From NCBI GenBank assembly GCA_017457545.1, contig JAFTHF010000216.1, forward strand, positions 1 through 6,905: a stretch of DNA of 6,905 nt. Reading direction: 5' to 3'. This DNA is from Clostridia bacterium (GTDB lineage: Bacteria > Bacillota_A > Clostridia > Oscillospirales > CAG-272). Positions 1-5,595 of this stretch are shown here, piece after piece (the stretch's first letter is position 1; each line of letters opens with the position of its first letter). The notes below the pieces were generated by a model. That model made no database searches and was not told the DNA's origin. It saw nothing but the letters and a program-made list of their open reading frames with translations. Both the position numbers and the translations under genes were made by a program.

Positions 1-10
1 AAATTATCAT
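1..10 (-). CDS. Start of an unidentified gene cut by the left edge
   Basis: An ATG at 10-8 (minus strand) is followed by ATA ATT and one further base before the window ends, so only Met-Ile-Ile is visible. It is called a gene because an AAGGAG ribosome site sits at 20-25, nine bases upstream, and a near-consensus promoter lies at 42-70. The gene starts about 60 bases after the ldhA stop codon on the same strand and could also receive ldhA read-through. Nothing can be said about its function. Confidence 0.6.
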
Positions 11-41
11 TTTCTTTTTCTCCTTGATACTTCTTTACTCT

Positions 42-70
42 ATTATATCACTTAAATTATTCGATTTCAA
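42..70 (-). promoter_or_regulatory. Sigma-A-type promoter for the left-edge gene
   Basis: Read on the minus strand, TTGAAA (65-70) is separated by 17 bases from a perfect TATAAT (42-47), with a TG two bases before the -10 (extended -10). The -35 begins only two bases past the ldhA stop codon. No terminator hairpin is seen between ldhA and this promoter. Confidence 0.75.
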
Positions 71-72
71 TA

Positions 73-1095
73 TTAAAAGCACTTTCCGTCCTTGCAATTT
101 ACAACGCTTCCGTACTTATAGCAAAGCTCGTTTTGGCAAGCTTCTCCGTTTTTCAGCATCAGAATATTTTCAACGGTTGTTGAAGCAATATTATTAAGTG
201 CCTCCTCTGTAAGATACGCCTGATGAGATGTTACTATTACATTAGGCATTGAGATAAGTCGTGCCAAGGTATCGTCATCTACTATATGTCCCGAAAAGTC
301 CTCGAAGAACAAATCCGATTCCTCCTCGTATACATCAAGGCAGGCTCCACCAAGCTTTCTTCCCTTTATTCCCTCAAGAAGAGCCTCTGCATCTATAAGC
401 GCTCCACGTGATGTATTAAGTATTATTACTCCACGCTTCATCTTCTCTATGTTTTCTTTGTTAATTATATGATAGGTTTCCTCTGTTAATGGGCAATGGA
501 GGGAAATTATATCGCTGCGGTTAAAGATTTCATCAAGCTCCACGTATTCAATGCCCGAATCCTTAGTGGGAAACTTATCATAGGCTATTACCTTCATTCC
601 AAAGCCACGGCATATATCAATAAATATTCTACCGATTTTACCTGTACCGATAATGCCTACTGTTTTTCCGTAAAGGTCAAAGCCTGTAAGTCCGTTTAAG
701 CTGAAATTAAAATCCTTTGTACGTATATACGCCTTATGGATTCGTCTTACTGATGTAAGCAGAAGCGCCATTGTATGCTCTGCTACTGCATAGGGTGAGT
801 AGGAGGGCACGTGTACAACGTGAATTTTGCCAAGGGCGTGTTTGATATCAACGTTATTATAGCCTGCACAGCGCATTGCAATAATCTTAATTCCAAGCTC
901 ATAAAGTTTGTCAATTACAGGTGCGCTTAAATCATCGTTTACAAAGGCACAAACTCCGTCATAGCCCTTAGCCAGAGAGGCTGTATCCTCATTAAGCTTT
1001 GTTTCAAAATATTTAAATTTTATTCCCTTTTCATTTCCGTATTTATCAAACGCTGGCTTATCGTAGCTTTTGGCATCAAAAAAAGCAAATTTCAT
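73..1095 (-). CDS. ldhA: D-lactate dehydrogenase (fermentative, NADH-dependent)
   Basis: Cytoplasmic D-isomer-specific 2-hydroxyacid dehydrogenase that reduces pyruvate to D-lactate and regenerates NAD+ in fermentation. The 340 residues follow E. coli LdhA along nearly the whole length, including RCAGYNNVD (75-83), AVAEHTMALL (103-112) and NTSRGALID (227-235). The Rossmann glycine motif is G150-T-G152-K-I-G155. By alignment with family D-LDHs the catalytic set is R230, E259 and H291, with D254 supporting, all present. The start has an AGGTAGGG-like ribosome site at 1101-1110. The protein runs about 15 residues past the usual NEL(V) end with a tail containing C325, C334 and C339. It appears monocistronic, with a promoter near 1150-1158 and an inverted-repeat operator candidate upstream. 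Alternative: another 2-hydroxyacid dehydrogenase, but the LdhA-like N-terminus and DLFFED block argue for D-LDH. Confidence 0.93.
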   Translation of the reverse strand: MKFAFFDAKSYDKPAFDKYGNEKGIKFKYFETKLNEDTASLAKGYDGVCAFVNDDLSAPVIDKLYELGIKIIAMRCAGYNNVDIKHALGKIHVVHVPSYSPYAVAEHTMALLLTSVRRIHKAYIRTKDFNFSLNGLTGFDLYGKTVGIIGTGKIGRIFIDICRGFGMKVIAYDKFPTKDSGIEYVELDEIFNRSDIISLHCPLTEETYHIINKENIEKMKRGVIILNTSRGALIDAEALLEGIKGRKLGGACLDVYEEESDLFFEDFSGHIVDDDTLARLISMPNVIVTSHQAYLTEEALNNIASTTVENILMLKNGEACQNELCYKYGSVVNCKDGKCF

Positions 1096-1149
1096 TTTTA
1101 TCCCTACCTTTTTTAGATTAGTTTAAGTAGTTTTTCTCTTTTCATACGT

Positions 1150-1158
1150 ATTTTACCA
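1150..1158 (-). promoter_or_regulatory. ldhA promoter, extended -10
   Basis: On the minus strand TGG-TAAAAT gives a good extended -10 (TAAAAT at 1150-1155, TG at 1157-1158). No good -35 lies at 16-18 bases, where only CATACT-like sequence is found, so the TG extension and the very AT-rich DNA upstream (1194-1220, UP-element-like) may compensate. A weak -35 next to an operator fits a regulated promoter. The predicted transcription start is near 1143, about 48 bases before the ATG. Confidence 0.55.
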
Positions 1159-1161
1159 TAG

Positions 1162-1193
1162 TTCAACACAAGAGTATGTTGAAAATTCAACAT
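1162..1193. promoter_or_regulatory. Operator candidate at the ldhA promoter, three half-sites
   Basis: Three copies of the half-site TTCAACA/TGTTGAA occur at 1162-1168, 1177-1183 and 1186-1192, the middle one inverted. The last two form a perfect 8-2-8 palindrome, ATGTTGAAAATTCAACAT (1176-1193). The array covers the -35 position and just upstream. Its 18-bp length resembles the Rex redox repressor site (TTGTTAA-N4-TTAACAA in clostridia), a known regulator of ldh genes, but two positions per half differ. Regulation by Rex is therefore inference; another dimeric repressor is equally possible. Confidence 0.55.
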
Positions 1194-1217
1194 AAATAAA
1201 AATTTTTTAAGAAATTT

Positions 1218-1245
1218 AAAAAGAAGGCTATGAAGCCTTCTTTTT
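1218..1245 (-). terminator. Rho-independent terminator of the sigma factor gene
   Basis: A perfect 11-bp stem (1218-1228 with 1235-1245) with a six-base loop (1229-1234) has core AGAAGGC/GCCTTCT. The minus-strand transcript ends in a T run after the stem. It begins two bases after the sigma factor stop codon and separates it from ldhA. Confidence 0.85.
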
Positions 1246-1247
1246 AT

Positions 1248-2861
1248 TTATTTAATTACAACTGCGCCAAGAGCTTTTACCATGCTATCATTATATTTAA
1301 GATAGCCACCTTCTATTGCAAGAGTAAATATTCTGTCTCTGTCTACTCCACCGTTCAATGCAACAAAATTAACTAATCTTTCAATGTTTTTATAGTATGT
1401 GGGAAGGTCGCCAAGATAAGCTTTTCTCGCCTTTTTGCTGACATCAGAAAGTATAGCCTTAGCCTCAGATATCATTTTTTCGATTTCCTTTTTCTCCTCA
1501 CCGTTAAAAAGACCTGCTATCTTGCTTTCATAGTCCTTCTCAAGCACTACTACCTCCGGAATATATTTTCCGTTTTCATAACGCACATAACCGTCAGTAA
1601 CAAGCATTTCACAGGTTTCAGAGTCATAATTTTCTTCACTGTTAACAAGACTTAAAAGCGTCTTGATTTTATCCTTGGTCAAGCAACCGTTAGTCTTTGA
1701 TGAAATATTGTTATAGTTAAAACGGTAAGAGCTGAATCCCATATTATTTCCGTGAAGGCCCACAAAATGCGGTTCTATGTGCTCATAATCCTGATATCCG
1801 ATTATTTCCCACCTTCCATTATCGGGGCGTGATGGATATTCATGCTTTTCAGCAGTGAACGTACCTATTAGCAACCGGTCAAATGTCATCATTAAAAGTG
1901 TCCACTTTGCCTCTTCAAAGCTTTGATATTTTCCAAAATAATCATAATTTGCTTCCCTGCACTTCTTGTCAATCATATCAAAAAGCTTTGTTACAATAGA
2001 ATACACCTTTTTTGCACCTTCATTATAAAGCTCCTCAGTCTGCATTTGCGCTTCCTTGCTCAAAATAGGGAATGAGGTGATATACTTGTTTTTCTCCTTA
2101 ATGAGAAATGTTTCCTTTGTAAGAAATTCAAGCTCACTTTCCATATAAGGGAGAGCGATACCAAGCTCCAAGGAAAGCTCCTCTGCACTTTTTGCTTCTC
2201 CGTATGATTCTAAAAAAATGTTTTTGTACATAGGATGCTCAAGAATGCTCCAGGGCTGTCCCTTTTCACCGAATTTGCTGCACCAATTCACAAACATCAC
2301 ATTTTCGGGCTTATAGCTTCTTATTCCAAATTCTCTTGCCATATTCATACCTTCCTTCAAAATTTGTCTGCCACGTAGTAGCTTTGTTTTTACTGTGTTT
2401 TCGGGAAGCTTAAGACTGTTTGCTATATCCTTTATTTTTCTATCCTCGATATAGAACGCAACTATTATATTTCTATAGTCCGAAGATATAAAAGCAAGCT
2501 CACGGCGAAGCATAACCAAATCCTCGCTTTTTATCCACGCATCAAGAGATGATTCACTGTCATCGGCGATTTCATAATCATTAACATCGGCTCCGGATAC
2601 CGACTCATTTTTTATGTGCTTTTTGTTCGCCCAGTTAGCATATCTGTTGCGCACGATCTTCCATATCCAAGATGAAAAGTTACTTGGAACACTTCCGTTT
2701 TCCAAGGATTTTAAAGCATTCAAGGTTATATCAGATGCAAGATCCTCAGCCTCATAGCTATCTCCTGTCTTTTTAAGACAATAGTAGAATATTTTTCCGA
2801 GATAATTATCGGTATAATCCCTTATAAGCTCTTTTTTGTATGCTTTATCCGTTTCACTCAT
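1248..2861 (-). CDS. ECF-like sigma factor with long C-terminal extension
   Basis: The first ~170 residues are a sigma-70 family core without sigma3. Region 2 spans about 13-81 (YEAEDLASDIT at 36-46; SSWIWKIVRNRYANW at 63-77). A region 4 helix-turn-helix spans about 114-170 (IKDIANSLKLPENTVKTKLLRGR, 143-165). A usual ECF sigma ends near 160-200, but this protein continues to 537. Residues 205-268 look like a winged helix (SAEELSLELGI, then a recognition-like helix and KNKYI wing). Two further helix-then-wing-like segments end at ~417-443 (DGYVRYENGKYIP) and ~512-537 (GGYLKYND). The middle part is rich in aromatics (W351, Y356, Y359). No transmembrane segment or adjacent anti-sigma gene is seen, so the extension may hold the regulatory function (inference). 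The ribosome site AAAGGAGG is at 2873-2880, 11 bases from ATG, slightly long. The gene is monocistronic. The sigma assignment is firm; target genes and signal are unknown. Confidence 0.85.
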   Translation of the reverse strand: MSETDKAYKKELIRDYTDNYLGKIFYYCLKKTGDSYEAEDLASDITLNALKSLENGSVPSNFSSWIWKIVRNRYANWANKKHIKNESVSGADVNDYEIADDSESSLDAWIKSEDLVMLRRELAFISSDYRNIIVAFYIEDRKIKDIANSLKLPENTVKTKLLRGRQILKEGMNMAREFGIRSYKPENVMFVNWCSKFGEKGQPWSILEHPMYKNIFLESYGEAKSAEELSLELGIALPYMESELEFLTKETFLIKEKNKYITSFPILSKEAQMQTEELYNEGAKKVYSIVTKLFDMIDKKCREANYDYFGKYQSFEEAKWTLLMMTFDRLLIGTFTAEKHEYPSRPDNGRWEIIGYQDYEHIEPHFVGLHGNNMGFSSYRFNYNNISSKTNGCLTKDKIKTLLSLVNSEENYDSETCEMLVTDGYVRYENGKYIPEVVVLEKDYESKIAGLFNGEEKKEIEKMISEAKAILSDVSKKARKAYLGDLPTYYKNIERLVNFVALNGGVDRDRIFTLAIEGGYLKYNDSMVKALGAVVIK

Positions 2862-2928
2862 AGCCGTCTCAGCCTCCTTTCACTAATCAAGTGCAGCAAA
2901 TCTTAAAAAGGTTTCATTTTTTGTAAAT

Positions 2929-2957
2929 ATTTTATCACGATTTCAAATATAACACAA
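2929..2957 (-). promoter_or_regulatory. Promoter of the sigma factor gene
   Basis: On the minus strand TTGTGT (2952-2957) is followed after 17 bases by TAAAAT (2929-2934), with TGA before the -10 (extended -10). The leader is about 60 bases. The -35 overlaps the foot of the preceding gene's terminator stem by two bases, so termination and initiation sites are packed together. Confidence 0.7.
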
Positions 2958-2991
2958 CAACCCCGACAGAGATTTTTCTGTCGGGGTTGTT
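2956..2991 (-). terminator. Terminator hairpin after the sulP-HAD unit
   Basis: A perfect 15-bp stem pairs 2956-2970 with 2977-2991 around a six-base loop; its core is CCCCGACAGA/TCTGTCGGGG. It starts one base after the HAD phosphatase stop codon. On the minus strand the tail is T-rich but interrupted by G (TTGTTGTGTTATATTT). On the plus strand the following ATTATTTTTT is a better T run, so the hairpin may work in both directions. Confidence 0.8.
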
Positions 2992-2992
2992 A

Positions 2993-3751
2993 TTATTTTT
3001 TCAATATAAAATGCTCAATATATTTGGCAACACCGTCATTGTCGTTGCTATCTGTGACATAATCAGCTATATCCCTCGCCTCTTTTATTCCGTTGGAAAC
3101 GGAGACGCCTATTCCGCATTTTTCAATTGGTTCAATGTCGTCGTAATCGTCTCCGAAATACGCGACCTCCTTCGGTGAAATACCGCATATCTCAAGCATT
3201 GATTTAATACCGTTCCACTTTGTTGCATTCTTGTCCATAATCTGTATTATACGGTTATTCGCAATGGTATAATAAAGATCATCTGTCAACTCCTTTATAA
3301 CAAGCTCCACGGTATCCTCTCTGTCAATTCCCACAAGAATTTTTAATGCTCCTTCAGCCTTAACAATGCTTGACAAATCATTACATACAACAGTTTCGTA
3401 ATCCTCAATGGGCTTATTGGAATATGCCACGTCTCCTGTTTCAAGAGTTATGCGAAAATCATCATATGAGCCTAAAGCAGTTAATAGCCTTTCGGCGCTT
3501 TTTTGAGAAATTCCGTATTCAGCACACTTACCGTCACAAATTACCCTTGCTCCATTAGAAACAGCCGCCCCATCGGAATCAAGCATTTTGCAATAATTTA
3601 CAGTGTTGCGCCACGGTCTTGCAGTTGCAACCATGATTTTGATTCCATTTTTCTTACATTCGCTTAAAGCTTTTAATGTATATGGGGATATTGTTTTATC
3701 TGTATGTAAAAGTGTTCGGTCTAAATCAACAACAATAGCTTTAATATTCAT
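2993..3751 (-). CDS. Cof-type HAD-IIB family hydrolase
   Basis: Cytoplasmic haloacid dehalogenase-superfamily phosphatase of the Cof/IIB class, which typically dephosphorylates sugar phosphates or small cofactors; the substrate cannot be read from sequence. All four motifs are present. Motif I is DLDRT, with nucleophile D9 and acid/base D11. Motif II is T43 in VATARP. Motif III is K178 in TKWNGIK. Motif IV is GDDYDD (200-205), binding Mg2+. The type IIB cap lies between motifs II and III (about 82-172). The length of 252 is normal to slightly short for the family (about 265-285). The ATG lies 21 bases after the sulP stop. Its ribosome site is weak (AAGGT, 13 bases upstream), which suggests translation coupled to sulP. 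A hairpin terminator follows directly. A functional tie to the transporter is not evident. Confidence 0.9.
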   Translation of the reverse strand: MNIKAIVVDLDRTLLHTDKTISPYTLKALSECKKNGIKIMVATARPWRNTVNYCKMLDSDGAAVSNGARVICDGKCAEYGISQKSAERLLTALGSYDDFRITLETGDVAYSNKPIEDYETVVCNDLSSIVKAEGALKILVGIDREDTVELVIKELTDDLYYTIANNRIIQIMDKNATKWNGIKSMLEICGISPKEVAYFGDDYDDIEPIEKCGIGVSVSNGIKEARDIADYVTDSNDNDGVAKYIEHFILKK

Positions 3752-3772
3752 TATGTCTATATCTACCTTACT

Positions 3773-5422
3773 TTATATTTCAGATGCTAAGCTGAGGGCC
3801 TCCTCAATATGGGCGCAGAAGTTGCCTTCGCCTACTGAATCATAGAATCCGGATTTCTTCATTACCTCAAGGGGCTGAGGATTTACATGGGAAAGAATAA
3901 GTGTTACACTCTTTTCCTTGCATTTTACATAAAGATTATCAAGGAAGCTCATTGCGGTTGCATCAACTGTAGGTACGCTTTGCATTCTCAATACCAGGCA
4001 TTTTGTAGTTTCATTAAGCTCAATATCAAGTATTTTATCTGCTGCGCCAAAGAACATAGGTCCACTTATTTCATATACTCTTACATTTTCGGGGACAGCC
4101 CTTAAGGGTGCGCCGTCTCTTTCACTTTCGTAGCTCCAGCTCTTTACCTCTGCCCTGTCGCTTGCATTCTTCATAAACATAAGAAGCGCAAGAATCATAC
4201 CGAATTCAATAGCGATTACAAGGTCAAAGATTACTGTAAGCAAGAATGTTATTACCATTACCATAATATCGGATTTAGGTGCGGTCTTTGTAATTCTTAC
4301 AAACTTTTTCCACTCGCTCATATTGTATGCTACCATAAAGAGAATAGCTGCAATCGTAGGCATAGGAATAAGTCCTGCGTAAGGCATAAAGAACAAAAGC
4401 ACCATAAGAAGAACTACTGCATGTACCATACCTGCAATAGGTGTTCTGCCTCCGTTTTTAACGTTTGCCGCTGTTCTTGCAATTGCACCTGTTGCAGGAA
4501 TACCTCCAAACATTACAGATGCGATGTTGCCAACACCCTGTGCCACAAGCTCGGTGTTGGAGTTATGCTTGGAGCTTACCATACTGTCAGCCACAACACA
4601 GGAAAGCAAGGACTCGATAGCTGCCAAAATAGCGATGGTAAATGCGTTTGGCAATGCGGCAAAAATTCCCTTAAGGCTGAAATCAATGCCGCTGAAATCA
4701 ATCTTGGGCAAGCCTGAGGGGATAGTATAAAGCTCACCGATTGTGTAAACACCGTCGTTTAATGCGGGGATAAGATTAACAAGAAGGGCGCCGACTACGG
4801 TTGCAATAAGAGATGGGGGGACACGCTTTTCAAACTTAGGATAGATAATTAGGATAGCAAGACAGATTACACCAACAAGAAGTGACTGCCAGGTTACTGT
4901 GGAGATAGCCTCAAAGTTCGCCTTCATCTTTTCAAGAGTTTCCACGGGCTTAACTCCGTCAGCATAGGTAATACCAAGGAAATCCTTAATCTGACCTAAG
5001 AAAATAGTTACCGCAATACCTGCAGTAAAGCCTACTGTAATAGTAGAGGGGATAAACTTGATAAGTGATCCAAGCTTGAATACGCCCATAAGAATAAGCA
5101 TAATACCTGCAAGAATGGTAGCAAGAATAAGTCCACCCATACCTTGAGTTGCCACAATTCCAGCAACTATAGTTGCAAAGGCTGCGGTGGGTCCTGCAAT
5201 CTGCACACGGCTGCCACCGAGGAATGAAATAACAAATCCAGCTGCAATAGCTGTATATACACCACAGGCAGGGTCAACACCCGATGCAATGGCAAGGGCA
5301 ATTGACAAGGGTAAAGCAATAATAGCTACAATAACGCCTGCAATAAGGTCCTTTACAAACTGAGACTTATTATAGGTCTTCATTACCGAAAACAACTTCG
5401 GCTTCAAATAAAAATCTTTCAA
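3773..5422 (-). CDS. SulP (SLC26-like) anion transporter with STAS domain
   Basis: Inner-membrane secondary transporter of the SulP family, which moves sulfate, bicarbonate, C4-dicarboxylates or related anions; the substrate is not resolvable here. The membrane part (about 25-418) shows family blocks: ALPLSIALAIASGVDP (36-51), PACGVYTA (51-58), QIAGPTAAF (74-82), AAIESLLSCVVADSM (267-281) and GGIPATGAIARTAANV (306-321). The cytoplasmic STAS domain spans about 446-549. Its SpoIIAA-like loop reads VDATAMSF (486-493), with T489 near the position of the phosphorylated serine in SpoIIAA. Length 549 is usual. The start is TTG (5420-5422), preceded six bases away by GGAGGA at 5429-5434; no in-frame ATG lies between the promoter and this codon, and the N-terminus matches the family. 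It is first in a probable operon with the HAD phosphatase and has the strongest promoter in the window. Confidence 0.92.
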   Translation of the reverse strand: MKDFYLKPKLFSVMKTYNKSQFVKDLIAGVIVAIIALPLSIALAIASGVDPACGVYTAIAAGFVISFLGGSRVQIAGPTAAFATIVAGIVATQGMGGLILATILAGIMLILMGVFKLGSLIKFIPSTITVGFTAGIAVTIFLGQIKDFLGITYADGVKPVETLEKMKANFEAISTVTWQSLLVGVICLAILIIYPKFEKRVPPSLIATVVGALLVNLIPALNDGVYTIGELYTIPSGLPKIDFSGIDFSLKGIFAALPNAFTIAILAAIESLLSCVVADSMVSSKHNSNTELVAQGVGNIASVMFGGIPATGAIARTAANVKNGGRTPIAGMVHAVVLLMVLLFFMPYAGLIPMPTIAAILFMVAYNMSEWKKFVRITKTAPKSDIMVMVITFLLTVIFDLVIAIEFGMILALLMFMKNASDRAEVKSWSYESERDGAPLRAVPENVRVYEISGPMFFGAADKILDIELNETTKCLVLRMQSVPTVDATAMSFLDNLYVKCKEKSVTLILSHVNPQPLEVMKKSGFYDSVGEGNFCAHIEEALSLASEI

Positions 5423-5443
5423 ATCAATTCCTCCAAACAGACA

Positions 5444-5468
5444 TTTATATAAAAGTCTTTATATAAAA
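5444..5468. repeat. Tandem AT-rich palindromes at the sulP transcription start
   Basis: The 11-base sequence TTTATATAAAA occurs twice as a direct repeat (5444-5454 and 5458-5468) with GTC between them, a period of 14. The first ten bases of each, TTTATATAAA, are a perfect palindrome. The second copy covers the predicted transcription start (near 5462) and the first lies in the leader, so this could be a paired operator. It could also be simple AT-rich sequence. Confidence 0.45.
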
Positions 5469-5497
5469 ATTATAGCATCAATGGTGCGCTTTGTCAA
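5469..5497 (-). promoter_or_regulatory. Perfect-consensus promoter of sulP
   Basis: On the minus strand TTGACA (5492-5497), exactly 17 bases, then TATAAT (5469-5474), with TGC before the -10. Both hexamers and the spacer match the housekeeping sigma consensus with no mismatch, and the extended -10 is added. The leader to the TTG start is about 40 bases. Confidence 0.9.
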
Positions 5498-5505
5498 TAT
5501 TTGAC
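5493..5505. promoter_or_regulatory. Palindrome overlapping the sulP -35
   Basis: GTCAATATTTGAC has 5-base inverted arms (GTCAA/TTGAC) around three bases, and one arm contains most of the -35 hexamer. A repressor bound here would block the promoter. It is short, so chance is a real alternative, and no regulator family is suggested. Confidence 0.3.
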
Positions 5506-5517
5506 GCTTTTCTTTAC

Positions 5518-5545
5518 CTTATATGTATAAATGTTCATTTGTTAA
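5518..5545 (-). promoter_or_regulatory. Possible second, upstream sulP promoter
   Basis: On the minus strand TTAACA (5540-5545), 16 bases, then TATAAG (5518-5523), each hexamer one mismatch from consensus. It lacks the TGn extension of the other promoters here and is weaker than the promoter at 5469-5497. Its -35 lies inside the Rex-like palindrome at 5539-5556. Confidence 0.35.
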
Positions 5546-5556
5546 TATGTTAATAA
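5539..5556. promoter_or_regulatory. Rex-like 18-bp palindrome upstream of sulP
   Basis: TTGTTAATATGTTAATAA fits the clostridial Rex operator pattern TTGTTAA-N4-TTAACAA at 13 of 14 fixed positions. It lies 41 bases upstream of the main sulP -35 but over the -35 of the possible second promoter. Rex senses NADH/NAD+ and represses fermentation and redox genes. The surrounding DNA is AT-rich, which raises the chance of a coincidental match. Confidence 0.4.
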
Positions 5557-5561
5557 ATTAG

Positions 5562-5587
5562 AAAAAGGCGCATTTTTGCGCCTTTTT
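5562..5587 (-). terminator. Rho-independent terminator of the SDR gene
   Basis: A perfect 11-bp stem (5562-5572 with 5577-5587) with a TTTT loop has core GGCGCA/TGCGCC. On the minus strand it is followed by a T run. It begins eight bases after the SDR stop codon. Confidence 0.9.
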
Positions 5588-5595
5588 TATTGATT

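Noticed and set aside
496..699. Plus-strand open frame antisense to ldhA.
   Set aside because: Shadow of the conserved ldhA reading frame, with no ribosome site or recognisable protein.
1113..1145. Ten-codon open frame (MKREKLLKLI) between the ldhA -10 and its ribosome site, a possible leader peptide.
   Set aside because: Its ATG falls at or just before the predicted transcription start, has no ribosome site, and no attenuator hairpin follows. Probably chance.
2903..2917. Four-codon frame (MKPF) in the sigma factor leader.
   Set aside because: No ribosome site and too short to distinguish from chance in A-rich DNA.
2956..2991. Long perfect hairpin considered as a riboswitch, integron-type site or mobile-element end.
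   Set aside because: Its position directly after a stop codon and its simple 15-bp stem with a T-rich tail are explained by a terminator; no target duplication, integrase or repeat partner is seen.
4421..4717. Cysteine-rich plus-strand open frame of 98 codons.
   Set aside because: It lies wholly antisense to the well-conserved SulP membrane region. The cysteines come from the complement of Ala/Thr codons, and there is no homology or promoter.
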